Source: Brevipalpus yothersi
Taxonomy: Eukaryota; Arthropoda; Arachnida; Trombidiformes; Tenuipalpidae
Assembly (NCBI GenBank): GCA_003956705.1
Contig: QZCP01000590.1
Span: 62,001-126,000, forward strand
DNA: 64,000 bases
Direction: 5' to 3'
Shown piece by piece: positions 1-10,717 of this stretch. Made by a program: the position numbers and the translations under genes. The notes under the pieces were generated by a model. That model was not told the origin of the DNA. It was given only the letters and a program-made list of their open reading frames with translations, and made no database searches. Each line of letters begins with the position of its first letter. Position 1 is the stretch's first letter.

Positions 1-1279
1 TCATCAAATATATTCAACCCTAAAAATTACTGGAGATGGAGCATAATTTCTATTTATTCACTTTTTATGCTATTGACATTCTGTATAATATCCTTCCTGT
101 TTTTGTAATTTCTATGCTTTTTTATTCGATGCTTTTTTTTCTATGTTTTGGACAGGGACCCCTGAATCCGAAAACAGAAGATTTCAACAAATAATCACCT
201 TGTTCCGATTGCTGTCTCAAGAAGAGAAGTTATGATACATAATAATGTACATCTATGTGCCTTCATCACTGACCATTTTCAGGAATTTTCTCATTCATTC
301 GAATTCTATCATTTCCGAAAAAGATGGTCTAGTGGTTGTCATTGGTTTTTTGTGATTAAGTATAGAAAAGGTCCCTATATCTGAAGCATTTCCAGTTCTC
401 TAGAGGTTAATTGAGTTCTCAATCACCTTGGTGACGATTCATCGAGCTCACAAAAAGTCAGTGTCCTCGTGTTGAAGGCTATTTGGTTGAAAAAAAATAT
501 GATCACAAGTGTAATGCATCTCTGCAATAGGTGAGAATCATTAAAATCGGTCTCAGGTGAATGGGAATATAGAACACACCTGTTTTTGATGAATTGTTTC
601 TTGTATCCATTCCGTAGTGATAGTCAAATTCACAAACATTCATCCAGAGATTCCATAGAGCTAGATTCTCATCAGGTATCTGTTCTGTAAAAATCATTTC
701 ATGCAGTTTGAATAATTTTGAAACCAGCAGTATACCTGTACTTAGATAGATGTGCCTGCACAGGTTTTCCCTCACTGATAATGGAGATTTGTTACTTGAT
801 ATCAGCATTTTCCGAGAGTTATTCAGTGAATATACTGATAATGCATTTCTCCTTCACCACGAAAATCGATTTGATGAAAGCTGTAATTCGATCATGGATA
901 ATATACATATCCGCAATGAGAACCATTGAATCTGATGGAGAGGCGCATTGAACACACTTGTATTCAAGGTTTTTATTGTATCACTCGCATAAAAATGATC
1001 ATATCTTGTAGAATGAGTGCACAATGTAGGGTAGCTTTGAGAGTATCAATCTATAAAGTTAATTAGATATATTTTAAGTGCTCTCTATATTTCAGGGTAA
1101 TGGTAGGAGAATACAGGTGACGAATTCCCACCAGCATCAAATTTTTCATGCTTTGCATTAAGCATTGAGTTGGACTCAAAGATTTTGGACTCATCATTAG
1201 ATAGCTGAAAGAACTCAATTCTCGGGAAAAAATCTGTAAGATTTCTCTACTCAGTGAAGATTGCATATGACGATCAGTA
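1..1279 (+). other. Upstream region of receptor copy A with candidate N-terminal exons
   Basis: Two segments look like coding exons but could not be joined to copy A with certainty. Positions 416-530 (115 nt) are preceded by AG and end AATAG|GTGAG. In the frame starting CTC AAT they are open, and the same 115-nt open segment recurs at 5474-5588 and 18894-19008, which supports a real, once-coding exon. Positions 618-675 are open between CCGTAG and a GTATCT donor. A third open stretch runs from 806 to about 920 and resembles the first at DNA level near its 3' end. Receptors of this class normally have more sequence before the first helix than copy A shows, so these may be its N-terminus. Confidence 0.35.
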
Positions 1280-3004
1280 ATGGTCTGTAACTTGACACTT
1301 GGAGTTTTTTCTGTGAGTATATTATAACGATAATGATAACGTGATGCGTCCCAGCAATATTTCAAACACTGAATTTCAATGGATTATGCACAGGTCTCTC
1401 CTATGTGTACAGTGAAGATAAAAAACGGCAAAGTTTCTAGTCCTATTCGAAAGATAAATCAATTCTTCGACTGGCTTGATGGTCCCGTGAGGTGAGATCC
1501 TCCAGAATCCTGAATTATTGCAAGGATTCATCTATCATTGCTAGATAATCGCATTATTTTGAAAAATTGGTCAAAGGGGAAGAATTCAAAGATCAAGACT
1601 GTGAAGTTTTTATGAACGATTATTTAGCTCTTGGTGGAGATTATTTTCTATCAGATTTTACCTTAGCCAAAAAAACTCAATTTATAACATCTTACTTCCA
1701 GATTGGCGCCAATTTCTGTTGGTGATATCAGGGATTCCAGTGAAAAATGGCTGACTCACGAAAAAGTTAGTATGATTTTCGCGAAGCTCAACTCAGAATG
1801 AACAATTTGGAATTATTATCATCTGATTTTTTTCTATAGGGAATAGAGATTTATCCAATGTTCTCTGTCTATCCTTCAAAAAATCATCAGTATGAAATAT
1901 CACCTGTCATCGGAGATCAGAAGATTGTGATAGTATCACTCGCTCCGGAGACTGAAGTAGAGCCGAATGATATTCTGAATTTCTGGAATTGGGGAGTATT
2001 TTCCGGTGGTTGGCTTGCAGTTTTAGCCCTCCTCATATTAGGATTCTTGCTCGGGGCAAAATTCCCTCATAGAATCAAGTTTAGATATCTATATGATATC
2101 ATATGGGATGCTGTCAAGCTTTTCTTGCAACGAATTTTTCCCAATGTTGACTCCAGGCCTTTCAATATATTGAGCCTGACCATTGCTCTATTCGTCTTAT
2201 TCTTTATGGCAATGGTTAGCTGCTATATTAGCACTGATTTGGTTGTCCAGAAGAAACCGTTCACGATCGACAAGCTGGAAGATGTTCTTGATCCGAGAGC
2301 AGATGAATATTCTCCACTGTGGAGAAAATATTCTGACATTCATAAAATGTTTTCTGAAAGTTCCTCACCCATCAAACAGAAAATCTGGGAAAAAGCTGTC
2401 AAAATTGGAATTGATAAATGTATGGTAAATGATGACTATTGGAACGTTGCTTTTTTCAGCACCTCTTCAGTCAGACCAAGTGTCGGGTTTTCATTTCACA
2501 TGCTGGCACGAGCCTTTAGAGATCTCCATTGTGTGGGGTTGGAAGTAGGATCAAAAACTAAAGTTCCTACTGGGAAAGAGATTGTTGGAACAAAACTCAT
2601 AGGATTACCAATCCGTTTGAGGAACGATTCATGCACGAGAGTTAAAAAATCTTACATCGAAAAAAGGTATAGGCATAATTCCGCTCATAGCTTCTCAAAT
2701 TTACATTGAATACTCTAAAAAATAATTCCTTGCACTACATAGATTTTCCTCGATGCTGGAAGCAAATGTTGTTAATGAGATCTTCTACGACTCATCCAGC
2801 AAAGACGTTGCTAAACTTCTGACGAATTCAGGGCAAGATTGGCGATGCTTGGGACATAAAGATCCTTTCGAAAGGCCCAATTGGCTCCAGATCACTACTT
2901 CAAACACTGAATGGTTCTTTGTATTCTATCTCCTCAGTCTAGCGCTGAGTTTAATCGTTTTCCTTTGCGAGACTTCCGTTCACAAGTTTAATCTCAGGTG
3001 GTAA
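1280..3004 (+). CDS. Ionotropic-receptor-like ligand-gated channel, copy A
   Basis: Predicted five-exon gene: 1280-1312, 1394-1491, 1702-1765, 1840-2666 and 2743-3004, all with GT-AG introns, giving 427 aa. The order fits the iGluR/ionotropic receptor superfamily. Residues 1-115 are a short S1 half of the ligand-binding domain. A first helix lies near 120-138 (after NFWNW) and a pore-loop-like stretch near 143-169. A second helix (about 174-197) ends in CYISTDLVV and is followed by FTIDKLEDVLDP, the place of the SYTANLAAF and I..LEDL motifs of iGluRs. The S2 half ends in NDSC and WRCLG, and a last helix lies near 398-416. By family knowledge this is a plasma-membrane cation channel, probably chemosensory; the ligand is unknown. 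The chosen ATG is the one conserved in all copies, but upstream exons may exist. The 827-nt fourth exon has the same length in copies C, E, F and G. Family assignment is by motif order only. Confidence 0.65.
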
Positions 3005-3912
3005 TAATGAAAGTTAATCTACAATCCTAATTTATAGTCCTCCTAGATCTTTTAGCTGCTGTGTTGATGTTCAAAGGTGGTTAGTGAATATTAATCAGAT
3101 TGACATTAGTTCTTTTTTCCTGGACCACCTTTCCTCTATGTTCGATCATAACGACTAAATGTCAATTACGACAAAAGAATACTAATAAAACAATGAATAA
3201 TCACTATTCCTACGATCCTAGCTTCTCGATGCAAGTAAAATCGCCTCTTTTAGTGATTTATGTTTTTCGCAAATAATTCAGATGAAACCATCAACATACT
3301 CGAGAGGTTTCATATCAGAAAGAAAAGTTAGCCATTAGTTTACTATACCATAGTCGAGTACAGCTGGAATTCGAAAACTTGAAATCTGGGCTCAGCTAAT
3401 CACGAAATTCATGAATGTTAGAATTTCGAAAATGAGCTGTTTCAGTAACACTAATTCATCAAGATTTGGTCACTAATATTGAGATTATCACATGGGTCAC
3501 CTATTTCATGGTATTAATCGAGTGAGCATATTCAATGGAAGCGATAAATAGTGCATATAGTATTTTGATCGATCAGAGCAAAGATTATCTCCGTTGAGAA
3601 GTTGTTAGTTAGCATTTAAAGAATGAGCGTATCGTCAGCAATTTTGAAAACTAGAGATTAAGGCTTCTTCCAAGCATCACAACTAATAATCATGGCATAA
3701 CTTAATTAATAGGATTAATGGCATTCATTACAGTTCTTCCTTGAATGATTGATACAAACATTGGCGACAAGAAAACTAGCCAAAGCTACCTTACTAATTT
3801 ACACACTATATACTTCTCACAGTTTGGCCTTATGAGGAGAACCTCAAAAACCTGAGAAACAGAGTCCTGAAGATCTCAATCGATGAAACTTTTCCAGAGG
3901 AAAGGATATATA
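3005..3912. other. Intergenic stretch after copy A
   Basis: No open frame or repeat that I can support. The sequence is AT-rich and shows no clear receptor exon. Confidence 0.4.
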
Positions 3913-4229
3913 CAGCCCCGGAAAATGAGTTTGGGCTACCGTTTTGTATCTTTGGCGCATTTCTGAGCTGATAGTTTTTGGCCACGAGATAGAAAAATTC
4001 GATAATTCTTGACCACCTTATCTTACCAAAAAAGTCAGATTGAGCCACTTTATCACAAGTTAGACCAGATTCTTGGTCCTGATAGATGGAAATCCTGAAA
4101 AAGTTTGAATTTTTTGGTGAAATATTGTGACCAAAAATTATCACACTGTTCTATCTCGTGGCCAAAAATTATCGACTCAGAAATGTGCGAAAGATATAAA
4201 AGGTAGCCCAAACTCATTTTCCGAGGCTG
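3913..4229. mobile_element. MITE with long terminal inverted repeats, TA target site
   Basis: The left arm from 3913 (CAGCCCCGGAAAATGAG...) is matched, reverse-complemented and with few mismatches, by the right arm ending at 4229 (...CTCATTTTCCGAGGCTG). Each arm is about 100 bp. The ends are CAG...CTG and are flanked on both sides by TA, the target duplication of Tc1/mariner elements. The element is 317 bp with no coding capacity, so it is a miniature non-autonomous copy. The two antisense ORFs that run across it are products of the inverted repeat. Confidence 0.75.
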
Positions 4230-4231
4230 TA

Positions 4232-4659
4232 TACTCATAAATGCTTCTTTAAAATGAAGGCACGAATTTGGAAACGTTTCGTTTTAGAGTCAAATTGCAC
4301 AAACGTCCCCTAGCTGATAGATACTGCAGGAAACGTTTCCACAAAATCAAAGAATCAGTCACAATATTCGAATTGATCACAATCACAATTAGAATTCTTA
4401 TTTTAGGCTACAAAAGGGGGAAAATAGAACCTGAGAAGGAATCTGCAATGTTCCCTCCGCTTTTCTATGTACGGAATGAAAAATGGCGCAGAAAGAGAAG
4501 CGAAAGAATTTGTATGGAGTTCTTGGGCTCTGAGATCTGTTGACTGGGTATAGATGTAGATACATTTACACAAATCTTAACTATTCCACGGGCAATGATA
4601 AAATGCAGGAGCGAGCATCTATCCAGAGGAATAGACGCTGAAACCTGCTCATCTGTGAA
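4232..4659. other. Intergenic stretch between the MITE and the duplicated block
   Basis: A 91-aa open frame at 4268-4543 has no recognisable motif and is not supported. GGAAACGTTTC occurs near 4270 and again as the 12-base palindrome GGAAACGTTTCC near 4330. Nothing else was seen. Confidence 0.3.
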
Positions 4660-5299
4660 TGCTCATATCGGGAGAAAATAGAAAAATAACTTGTATTTCC
4701 TAAGAAAAATAAAGTTATATATATGTTGTTAGTTTGATTTTGGAGCAAGAAAATGTAAATCTAACCCGATTTTGATATATATGATTCGTTGTTCCTGTCT
4801 AACAAGCTCTTAAGCTCTTTAAAAGTGGGGGTAAATAAAATTGGTTTTTGCCTTTTCCTCTTTTCCATTACTTTCCTTCCATGTTGAAATACTTCAATTA
4901 TGAAAACTCAAATATCTCAGCAAATAATAAATACCAATGAACAATACGATTGTCAGGATTTTAAGAGCTCTTGGCAATGACTTCTCTAGAGAATTTATAC
5001 ATCTTCCCAGTAAGTCGGATAAAATCTTTGAGACGATACGTGTGAGAGAAGAGCGAGTGAGATGAGTTCCTCAATTGCTGAAACTTGACTCTGAGTTTGA
5101 GAGATTCTTCAGAGTGAAGCTACTGTCGTTCTTGGAGGGCTTCATTCAATTCATATCAGAAACTGATCGGATACTTTGCTCTCTCCATATACACGGATAC
5201 GGATATCTGAGTTGATAAATCTAAATCCAAAAAGCAGAAGATTTGACCAAATAATCGCCTGATTCCGATTGCTGTCTTGGAGAGAGAAGTTATGATATA

Positions 5300-6230
5300 A
5301 TAATATGCTTCAATGAGCCTCCATTACTGCCCATTTTCAGAAATTTTTTCACTCATTCGAATTCTATCATTCCCGAAAAATATAGTCTAGTGATTATCAT
5401 TTGTTTTCCGTGATTGAAAATAGAGGAGGTCCGCATATTCGAAGCATTTCCAGATCTCTAGATGTTGATTGAGTTCTCAATAACCATGGTGACAATTCAT
5501 CGGGCTCACTGGAAGTCATTGCCCTTGCGTTGAAGGCTATTTGGCTAAAAAACACTATGGTCACATGTGTAATGCATCTCTGCATTAGGTGGAAACCATC
5601 AAAATCGGTCTCAGGTGAATGAGAATATAGAACACACCTGTTTTTGATAAATTATACATACATGTTTGTATGTTCTTGTATCTATTGCGTAGCTATTGCC
5701 AGATCTATTGGAACAATTGTGGAGGGTAGGATTCATTATTCTATTACATAGCTTGATTATAGTATTGATATCCTTGATTGATGAGAACAGAGTGAAAAGA
5801 ACATACGTGATGGATTTCTACAAACACTCACTCATCATTTTATGCTCCCAGTATTTTGTTGAACCCGAAGATTTTAGACCGATCAGAGGAGGGTCCATAA
5901 AGCTTGATTCTCACCCACGAATCAGTTTTGTTCGGATCACAAATCGTGATGGTTAGAGAACCGAAGGCATTCCAAGTGAATTTTTAGAGAATTTCGTTAT
6001 GGGGGGTTCAGGCAAGACATGAAGAACAGGGTTCACTTAGGAAAGGCAATTGCCCAAGCAGAATCATAGAATCGTCTTAAAATTATAAATCAACCAACCA
6101 AGTAATCCAATGAAAAAACGATTCATGAAGGAAGCTAGAAGAAGGCTCTCATCGGAAAGAGGAGTATGATACCGTTTGAGACCTCTCATGATAGAATTCA
6201 TCAATCCCCAAGTGATAGTAATTGGGGAAA
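5300..6230 (+). pseudogene. Relic of an ionotropic-receptor-like gene, block 1
   Basis: Contains the 115-nt N-terminal-type exon (5474-5588, open) seen upstream of copy A. Then comes an 86-aa open frame (5696-5956) whose counterpart at 19168-19359 is also open. Around 6020-6150 lies a decayed stretch that, across stops, recalls the S2 end of the intact genes (a VHLGK-like run followed by a basic patch). No first-helix or pore exon is present. It is best read as the wreck of a copy, though a small surviving gene around 5696-5956 cannot be excluded. Confidence 0.35.
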
Positions 6231-6704
6231 TTTTTCACTATCAATAAATCCTCTTTCCTCAATCCATAATTATGAATCAACTAATACAATGCTCCCCGAT
6301 TGAAAAAAAGAGCGTTTTTCAGATAAAAACATCCTTGATCAGGTTGACCGACCTTCATATTTTTTTGCAGCGGCAGAATTTTAATTTCCACTGACGTTTT
6401 ATCAATTGATCATATTTTTGGAAGATCAGAGAAAAAATTTTGGCAGAAACTTTAGCATAGTTCCATGACATTTTGATTTACTCTCCTCAGAGGAATTGAA
6501 TTTGAGTTGCAAATTAACAATGTCGCTTTTGAACTGGACCAGTTTCACTAGCAAACTGTGATAACAGCTCAACAGCTTGATAGATTTCATTCGCAGAACT
6601 TGGGTGGTATAATTCCACCTAGTATTTGGATCAATTAAACAGTTTTTCGATTAGGTTAGGAAATAACAATTAAAGGAGCAAAGAGATGAGCTCAATTTCG
6701 ATCA

Positions 6705-6999
6705 CAGCATCACGACCAATGAATATGTTGGTGCTGCGGACCATTTCTCTAACTTCAAAGAATACAGTAGGAGACATTTCTAATCCACTTAAACGCACAG
6801 ACACACTCCACCATGGACTGCTCTCGCACTCTCATCGAGGAAAAAAATGTTATAACGATCTTCATCCATCCGTCTAGCAACCTCTATTTTCTCACTATTC
6901 CTCCAAACAGATACCAAGGAAATTTAAAAGAATGCTGAATTTCGTCTAGATAGTTTCCCATTGTTGATATCGAGAATCTAGTTCCAAATTCAGCTTATG
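6705..6999. mobile_element. 295-bp insertion with 8-bp target duplication
   Basis: The octamer TTCGATCA occurs at 6697-6704 and again at 7000-7007. The duplicated block carries a single copy (TTTGATCA, near 20095) with no insert. This is the footprint of an insertion that made an 8-bp target duplication, as hAT and related elements do. The insert starts CAGCATCACG and ends CAGCTTATG, with no convincing inverted repeat. Its 63-aa open frame (6686-6877) is not recognisable. Confidence 0.55.
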
Positions 7000-7007
7000 T
7001 TCGATCA

Positions 7008-7560
7008 TGAAAGCATTCCAATGTCAGATAACAATCGTCGGGAGCCCACTCAATTACTCTTTGATTTGAAGTCCAACCTAGATGATCGTAATTTTGGACA
7101 GTTGAGAGCCATGAAAATCTCCACATTTCGAAGCATTTCTGATTCCCTTGAGGTTCACTATAGTTTCTGAACATCTTTGTTATCAATTCATACAATATAC
7201 CAAGATTCTACTCCCAGCAATAACTATCCTGATCAAATTTATGGTTAGATCACAAATATAATGTATCTCCACAATGAGTAAGAGTGGAATCGATCTCAGA
7301 TGGGTGGGAACAAAGAAAACGCTTGTTTTTGGTATAGTTTCTCTTTTATTTGTTGCGCAACAATAGTCAGATTTATTGAAACAGGTATACAAGGTATGAA
7401 AGTTTTGGAAGAATTCATATCCAAAGTAAAATGAACATATGATCGATATTTTGATTGGTGAGGTTAAAGAGAAGACAATACAGGTGACGATTTTCCACAG
7501 GCATTCATCTTTTATGTCATTTATAAAGTACATATATAAAGTATTTAATCCAGCCTGGAG
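7008..7560 (+). other. Conserved upstream block of copy B, candidate N-terminal exon with frameshift
   Basis: Nearly identical to 20104-20645 upstream of copy F. In F the frame 20117-20356 is open for 79 aa. In B the same frame is broken by one extra T near 7150 (CCCTTGAGG against CCCTGAGG). A second conserved part (7230-7540) matches the candidate exons upstream of copy A at DNA level. It may hold N-terminal receptor exons or a promoter. No splice model is secure. Confidence 0.35.
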
Positions 7561-7573
7561 ATTGTGGATTGAT

Positions 7574-7575
<2 letters not shown>

Positions 7576-7608
<33 letters not shown>
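7576..7608. repeat. (GA)n microsatellite, the only one in the receptor array
   Basis: About 16 GA units. The equivalent place in block 2 (near 20665) has only GGAGAGAG, so the tract grew after the block duplication or shrank in the other copy. Confidence 0.9.
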
Positions 7609-7610
<2 letters not shown>

Positions 7611-7666
7611 TATAATTCATGGAACAAAAATTTCTTTATCAATGAAGATTTTTATGAGAATCAGTC

Positions 7667-9410
7667 ATGATTTGCAATTTAACCTTTGGAATTTTCTCGG
7701 TGAGTACATTATTGAGAAGGGCTAAAGTGATGCGTTTGAGCGATATTTCAAATCTCAAATTGCAATGAAATATATGCAAAATATTTCCACAGATGTTTCC
7801 GATTCTTACAATAGAGATAAAAAATGGCAAGGCTCTGATTCCATATCGAAAAGTCAATCAGCTTTTTGAATGGCTCGATGGTCCTGTGAGGTGAGATCAT
7901 CCTAAATTCTCAATTGATTGTTGTATTCATTGGAATCAACGAAATACACGTGAGGTGCGCGACGAAATCAGCAATCGAAAATTATTTCAATCAAATTTCA
8001 TGTGGAACTGAGCTTTCTGGAATCCAATATATTTAACCCAGGGGAAGAATTCTTAATTTCTGGTCTCTTTTCTCTAGGTTGGTGGCAACTCCTGCCGGTG
8101 ACTTGAGAGATTCCAGCGAGAAATGGTTTACTCAAAAAGAGGTGAGTATGGTTTCCACCAACCTCAATAATGTGATACCAAAAATCATCAAAGATCATTT
8201 CCATCATCTGATTTATTGTTCAACAGGGAATAGAGCTCTTTCCATCGTTTATCTCATATCCTTCGAGAAATCCTCTGTATGAAGTATCACCCATTCTCAC
8301 AGATCAGAAGATTGTAATGTTATCATTGGCGCCTGAGACTAGCATAGAGCCGAACAATGTTCTGAATTTTTGGAATTGGAAAATGTTAACCTCTGGTTGG
8401 CTCATGATTATAGCCATCTTGATCTTTAGATTCTTTCTCAAAATGAATTTGTCTCAGGATAACATGTTCAGAAGCCTATCTCGTATAATATGGAATGCTG
8501 TCAAGCTTTTCTTCCAGCGAATTTTTGCCAATGATGACTCTGGACCTCTCAAGATACTGATGCTAAGTGCTGCTATATTCATTTCCTTCTTTATGACAAT
8601 ATTGAGCTGCTATATCAGCACTGATTTGGTTGTTCAGAAGAGATCATTCACAATCGACAAGCTGGAAGATCTTCTTGATCCTCGAGCAGCCGAGTATTTT
8701 CCGCTGTGGCGAAAGTCTTCAGGGATCCATCTAATTTTTGCTAAGAGTTCCTCACCCACCAAACAAAAAATCTGGAAGAAAGCCATTAAAATGGGGCTTG
8801 ATAAATGTCTGGTAAGTGATGATCATTCAAACATTGCTTTATTCAGTTATTCGGCCAGACCACGAGTTGCTTTCTTACTTCACATGTGGGCAAGAGCGGC
8901 CAAACCATTTCATTGTGGTGGAATGGAGATGGGCTCAAAGAAAAGAATTCATATGGGAAAGGAGATTGTTGGAACAGAGCTGATAGGATTGCCAATCCGT
9001 TTGAGGAACGATTCGTGTAGGACAATGAAGGAATCGTTCGTCAAGAAGAGGTATAGGCATGGTTCCATTTTCGATTATCGTAATTACCATTTTGACTCAC
9101 CATCGTGCATATAAAAATTATATAATTGCTCCAACTCACTAGGTTCTCGACGATGCGTGAAGCGAATCTTGTCAGTGAGATATTTTGGGACTCAACTTGC
9201 AAAGATATTGCTAAAAGTTTCACCAGTTCAGAGCAAGATTGGAGATGCTTGGGTCATGTCGATCCTTTTGAGAAGCCAGATTGGCTTCAGATCACCACAT
9301 TGAATACTAAGTGGCTATTCTCGTTCTTTTTTCTCAGTTTAGCACTGAGTTTGATCATACTTATTTGTGAGATCGCAATTCATGAATTCAAATTCATGTT
9401 AAAAAAATGA
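7667..9410 (+). CDS. Ionotropic-receptor-like ligand-gated channel, copy B
   Basis: Exons 7667-7699, 7793-7890, 8078-8141, 8227-9050 and 9143-9410 join in frame to 428 aa. The layout and intron phases match copy A. The first exon reads MICNLTFGIFS, and exon 2 ends WLDGPVR. Exon 3 carries GDLRDSSEKWF. Exon 4 runs from GIELFP through the first helix (after NFWNW), the pore region, and the second helix ending SCYISTDLVV, to the S2 half. Exon 5 holds WRCLG and the last helix. Its closest relative is copy F. Intron 4 and the start of exon 5 are identical between them, although the exon 4 proteins differ at many sites. Expected to be a plasma-membrane channel subunit of unknown ligand. The ATG is inferred from conservation across copies. 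Confidence 0.65.
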
Positions 9411-9540
9411 AACAAAATTTGCTCCTCTGCACCCGATATCTTGTTGGGAATGCTTGTAGCCCCCGCAACTAATACTATGTGATGAATTCAAATAAAATTG
9501 CTCTTACTTTTATTCTTGCATGTTATCATACTGTGAGCAG

Positions 9541-9746
9541 AAATCAATCAGACTACGAATTAGTTCACTAATATGGCGAAAAAACTGATGAAATCTCTTT
9601 TTATTGAATTGAAAGTAGGCTCAACGAACAAACTATCTATGGGGTAAGAAACTGTTTGGATTGAGTTCACAGGATTGTCAAATATTATCTAAGAACCGAT
9701 ACATTAATGATCCTCAAGAAATCTTTCAGCAAGAGAAGGTAGGATA
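9541..9746 (+). pseudogene. Remnant of a receptor S2 exon, block 1
   Basis: Starts ATCAGACTACGAATTAGTTC and aligns with the decayed S2 region of block 2 at about 23705-23905. Several stops are present. The part that would carry the second helix is missing in block 1. It is interrupted at 9747 by the transposon and resumes at 10163. Confidence 0.55.
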
Positions 9747-9748
9747 TA

Positions 9749-10160
9749 CAGTATTTTTCAGTTTTTTCAGGCTCCTTTTCAAAACTCGATGATCGACTTT
9801 TTGCTCGAGCACTTTGACAGATTTCGTATGTCGAAAGTAGTTAGAACAATCAGCTTGTTTGATCTGATTGAATGTAGAATTGACTGCTTCATTTTTAGGG
9901 AAACGCTTTTCACAAATGCTTTCCACTGATTGAAAGCATTTTTGATGGGATTGAGAAATGGAGAGTATGAAGGGAGGAAAACTGCATGATGACCATGAGG
10001 TACCATTAAATCTGGTCAAGACTGAAAAGATTTGAAAAAGAGCTGAAAAGTTTTGAAAATTTCTCCCTCTTGACCAGGGTGTTTTATGACCCTTGCTTTT
10101 TTGGTCAACATCTGGCCTAAGAGTTTTGAAAAGGAGCCTGAAAAAAATTGAAAAATACTG
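9749..10160 (-). mobile_element. Tc1/mariner-type transposon remnant with TIRs and TA duplication
   Basis: The ends CAGTATTTTTCAGTTTTTTC (9749) and the reverse complement at 10160 form inverted repeats of about 40 bp that include GGCTCCTTTTCAAAACTC. TA flanks both sides (9747-9748, 10161-10162). Block 2 shows the empty site near 23909 (GGCTATAACTCTGG), which fixes the ends exactly. The minus strand keeps a piece of DDE transposase C-terminus (about 9779-10006) with LPSYSPFLNPIKNAF. The third acidic residue of the family motif (NPIE) is K here, and there is no N-terminal part, so it cannot be active. It is a 412-bp internally deleted copy. Confidence 0.8.
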
Positions 10161-10162
10161 TA

Positions 10163-10525
10163 ACTTCGATTGGAACATCTTGGATCACCAGTGTTGAAGT
10201 TTGACATACCTAATCACTTATATTCTATATATTTTACACTTTTTTGGGACAAGTTTTTTCAATCATTCGTTTTTGAAGTCAACTTTTCAAAAAAAAATTG
10301 CTAAAAGTGCCTTTAAAATTCAAAAAGAGAATCCACAATGCCCATGTCACATCGATTCTTTCGAAGAACCAAACTTTCACCAAATCACGACTTTGAATAT
10401 CAAATGACTTCTCTTGCTTTATTTTCTCTGTTTTGCACTCAGTTCAACCATTCTCATATGTGAGAATGGAGTTCATGAGCTCAAGTTCCAGATTAGAAGA
10501 ACGGAAATGAATTTGGTCTCATGAA
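10163..10525 (+). pseudogene. Remnant of a receptor last-helix exon, block 1
   Basis: The stretch around 10335-10500 reads like the last exon of the receptor genes (a CPCHIDSFEEPN run, then LNIK, then a stop, then a hydrophobic segment and ICENGVHELK). The stop at the start of the last helix and the missing body make it a pseudogene. The 68-aa frame at 10201-10407 is part of it. Confidence 0.6.
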
Positions 10526-10717
10526 TTGGATCTGTTGTTTGCGACCCTAAAAAATCAATCATTAATTGAAAATGAAACCACATTTCCTTCTTAGTCTTGA
10601 AGATTCCAATCATAATAGCTAAAAACAAATAGTAAAAGAGCATTCATAAGGGTTTCCTGATTTATTGCATTGAAATTGATAGATGAATGCTCAGTTGTAT
10701 CTGAGATAGATAAATTT

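Noticed and set aside
4053..4238. Minus-strand small frames at 3830-4144 and 4053-4238
   Set aside because: They are generated by the two arms of the MITE.
7183..7533. 116-aa minus-strand frame, with similar minus frames at 503-808, 18981-19301 and 20278-20601
   Set aside because: They look conserved only because the DNA block is duplicated. The plus-strand reading and AG|GT sites fit receptor exons better, and the minus frames have no splice context or domain.
8843..9223. Antisense 60-aa frames over copies B and F (also 21898-22281)
   Set aside because: Shadows of the receptor coding exons and of the identical intron.
9726..10178. 150-aa minus-strand frame as a gene
   Set aside because: It spans both inverted repeats of the transposon and is in a different frame from the recognisable transposase tail.
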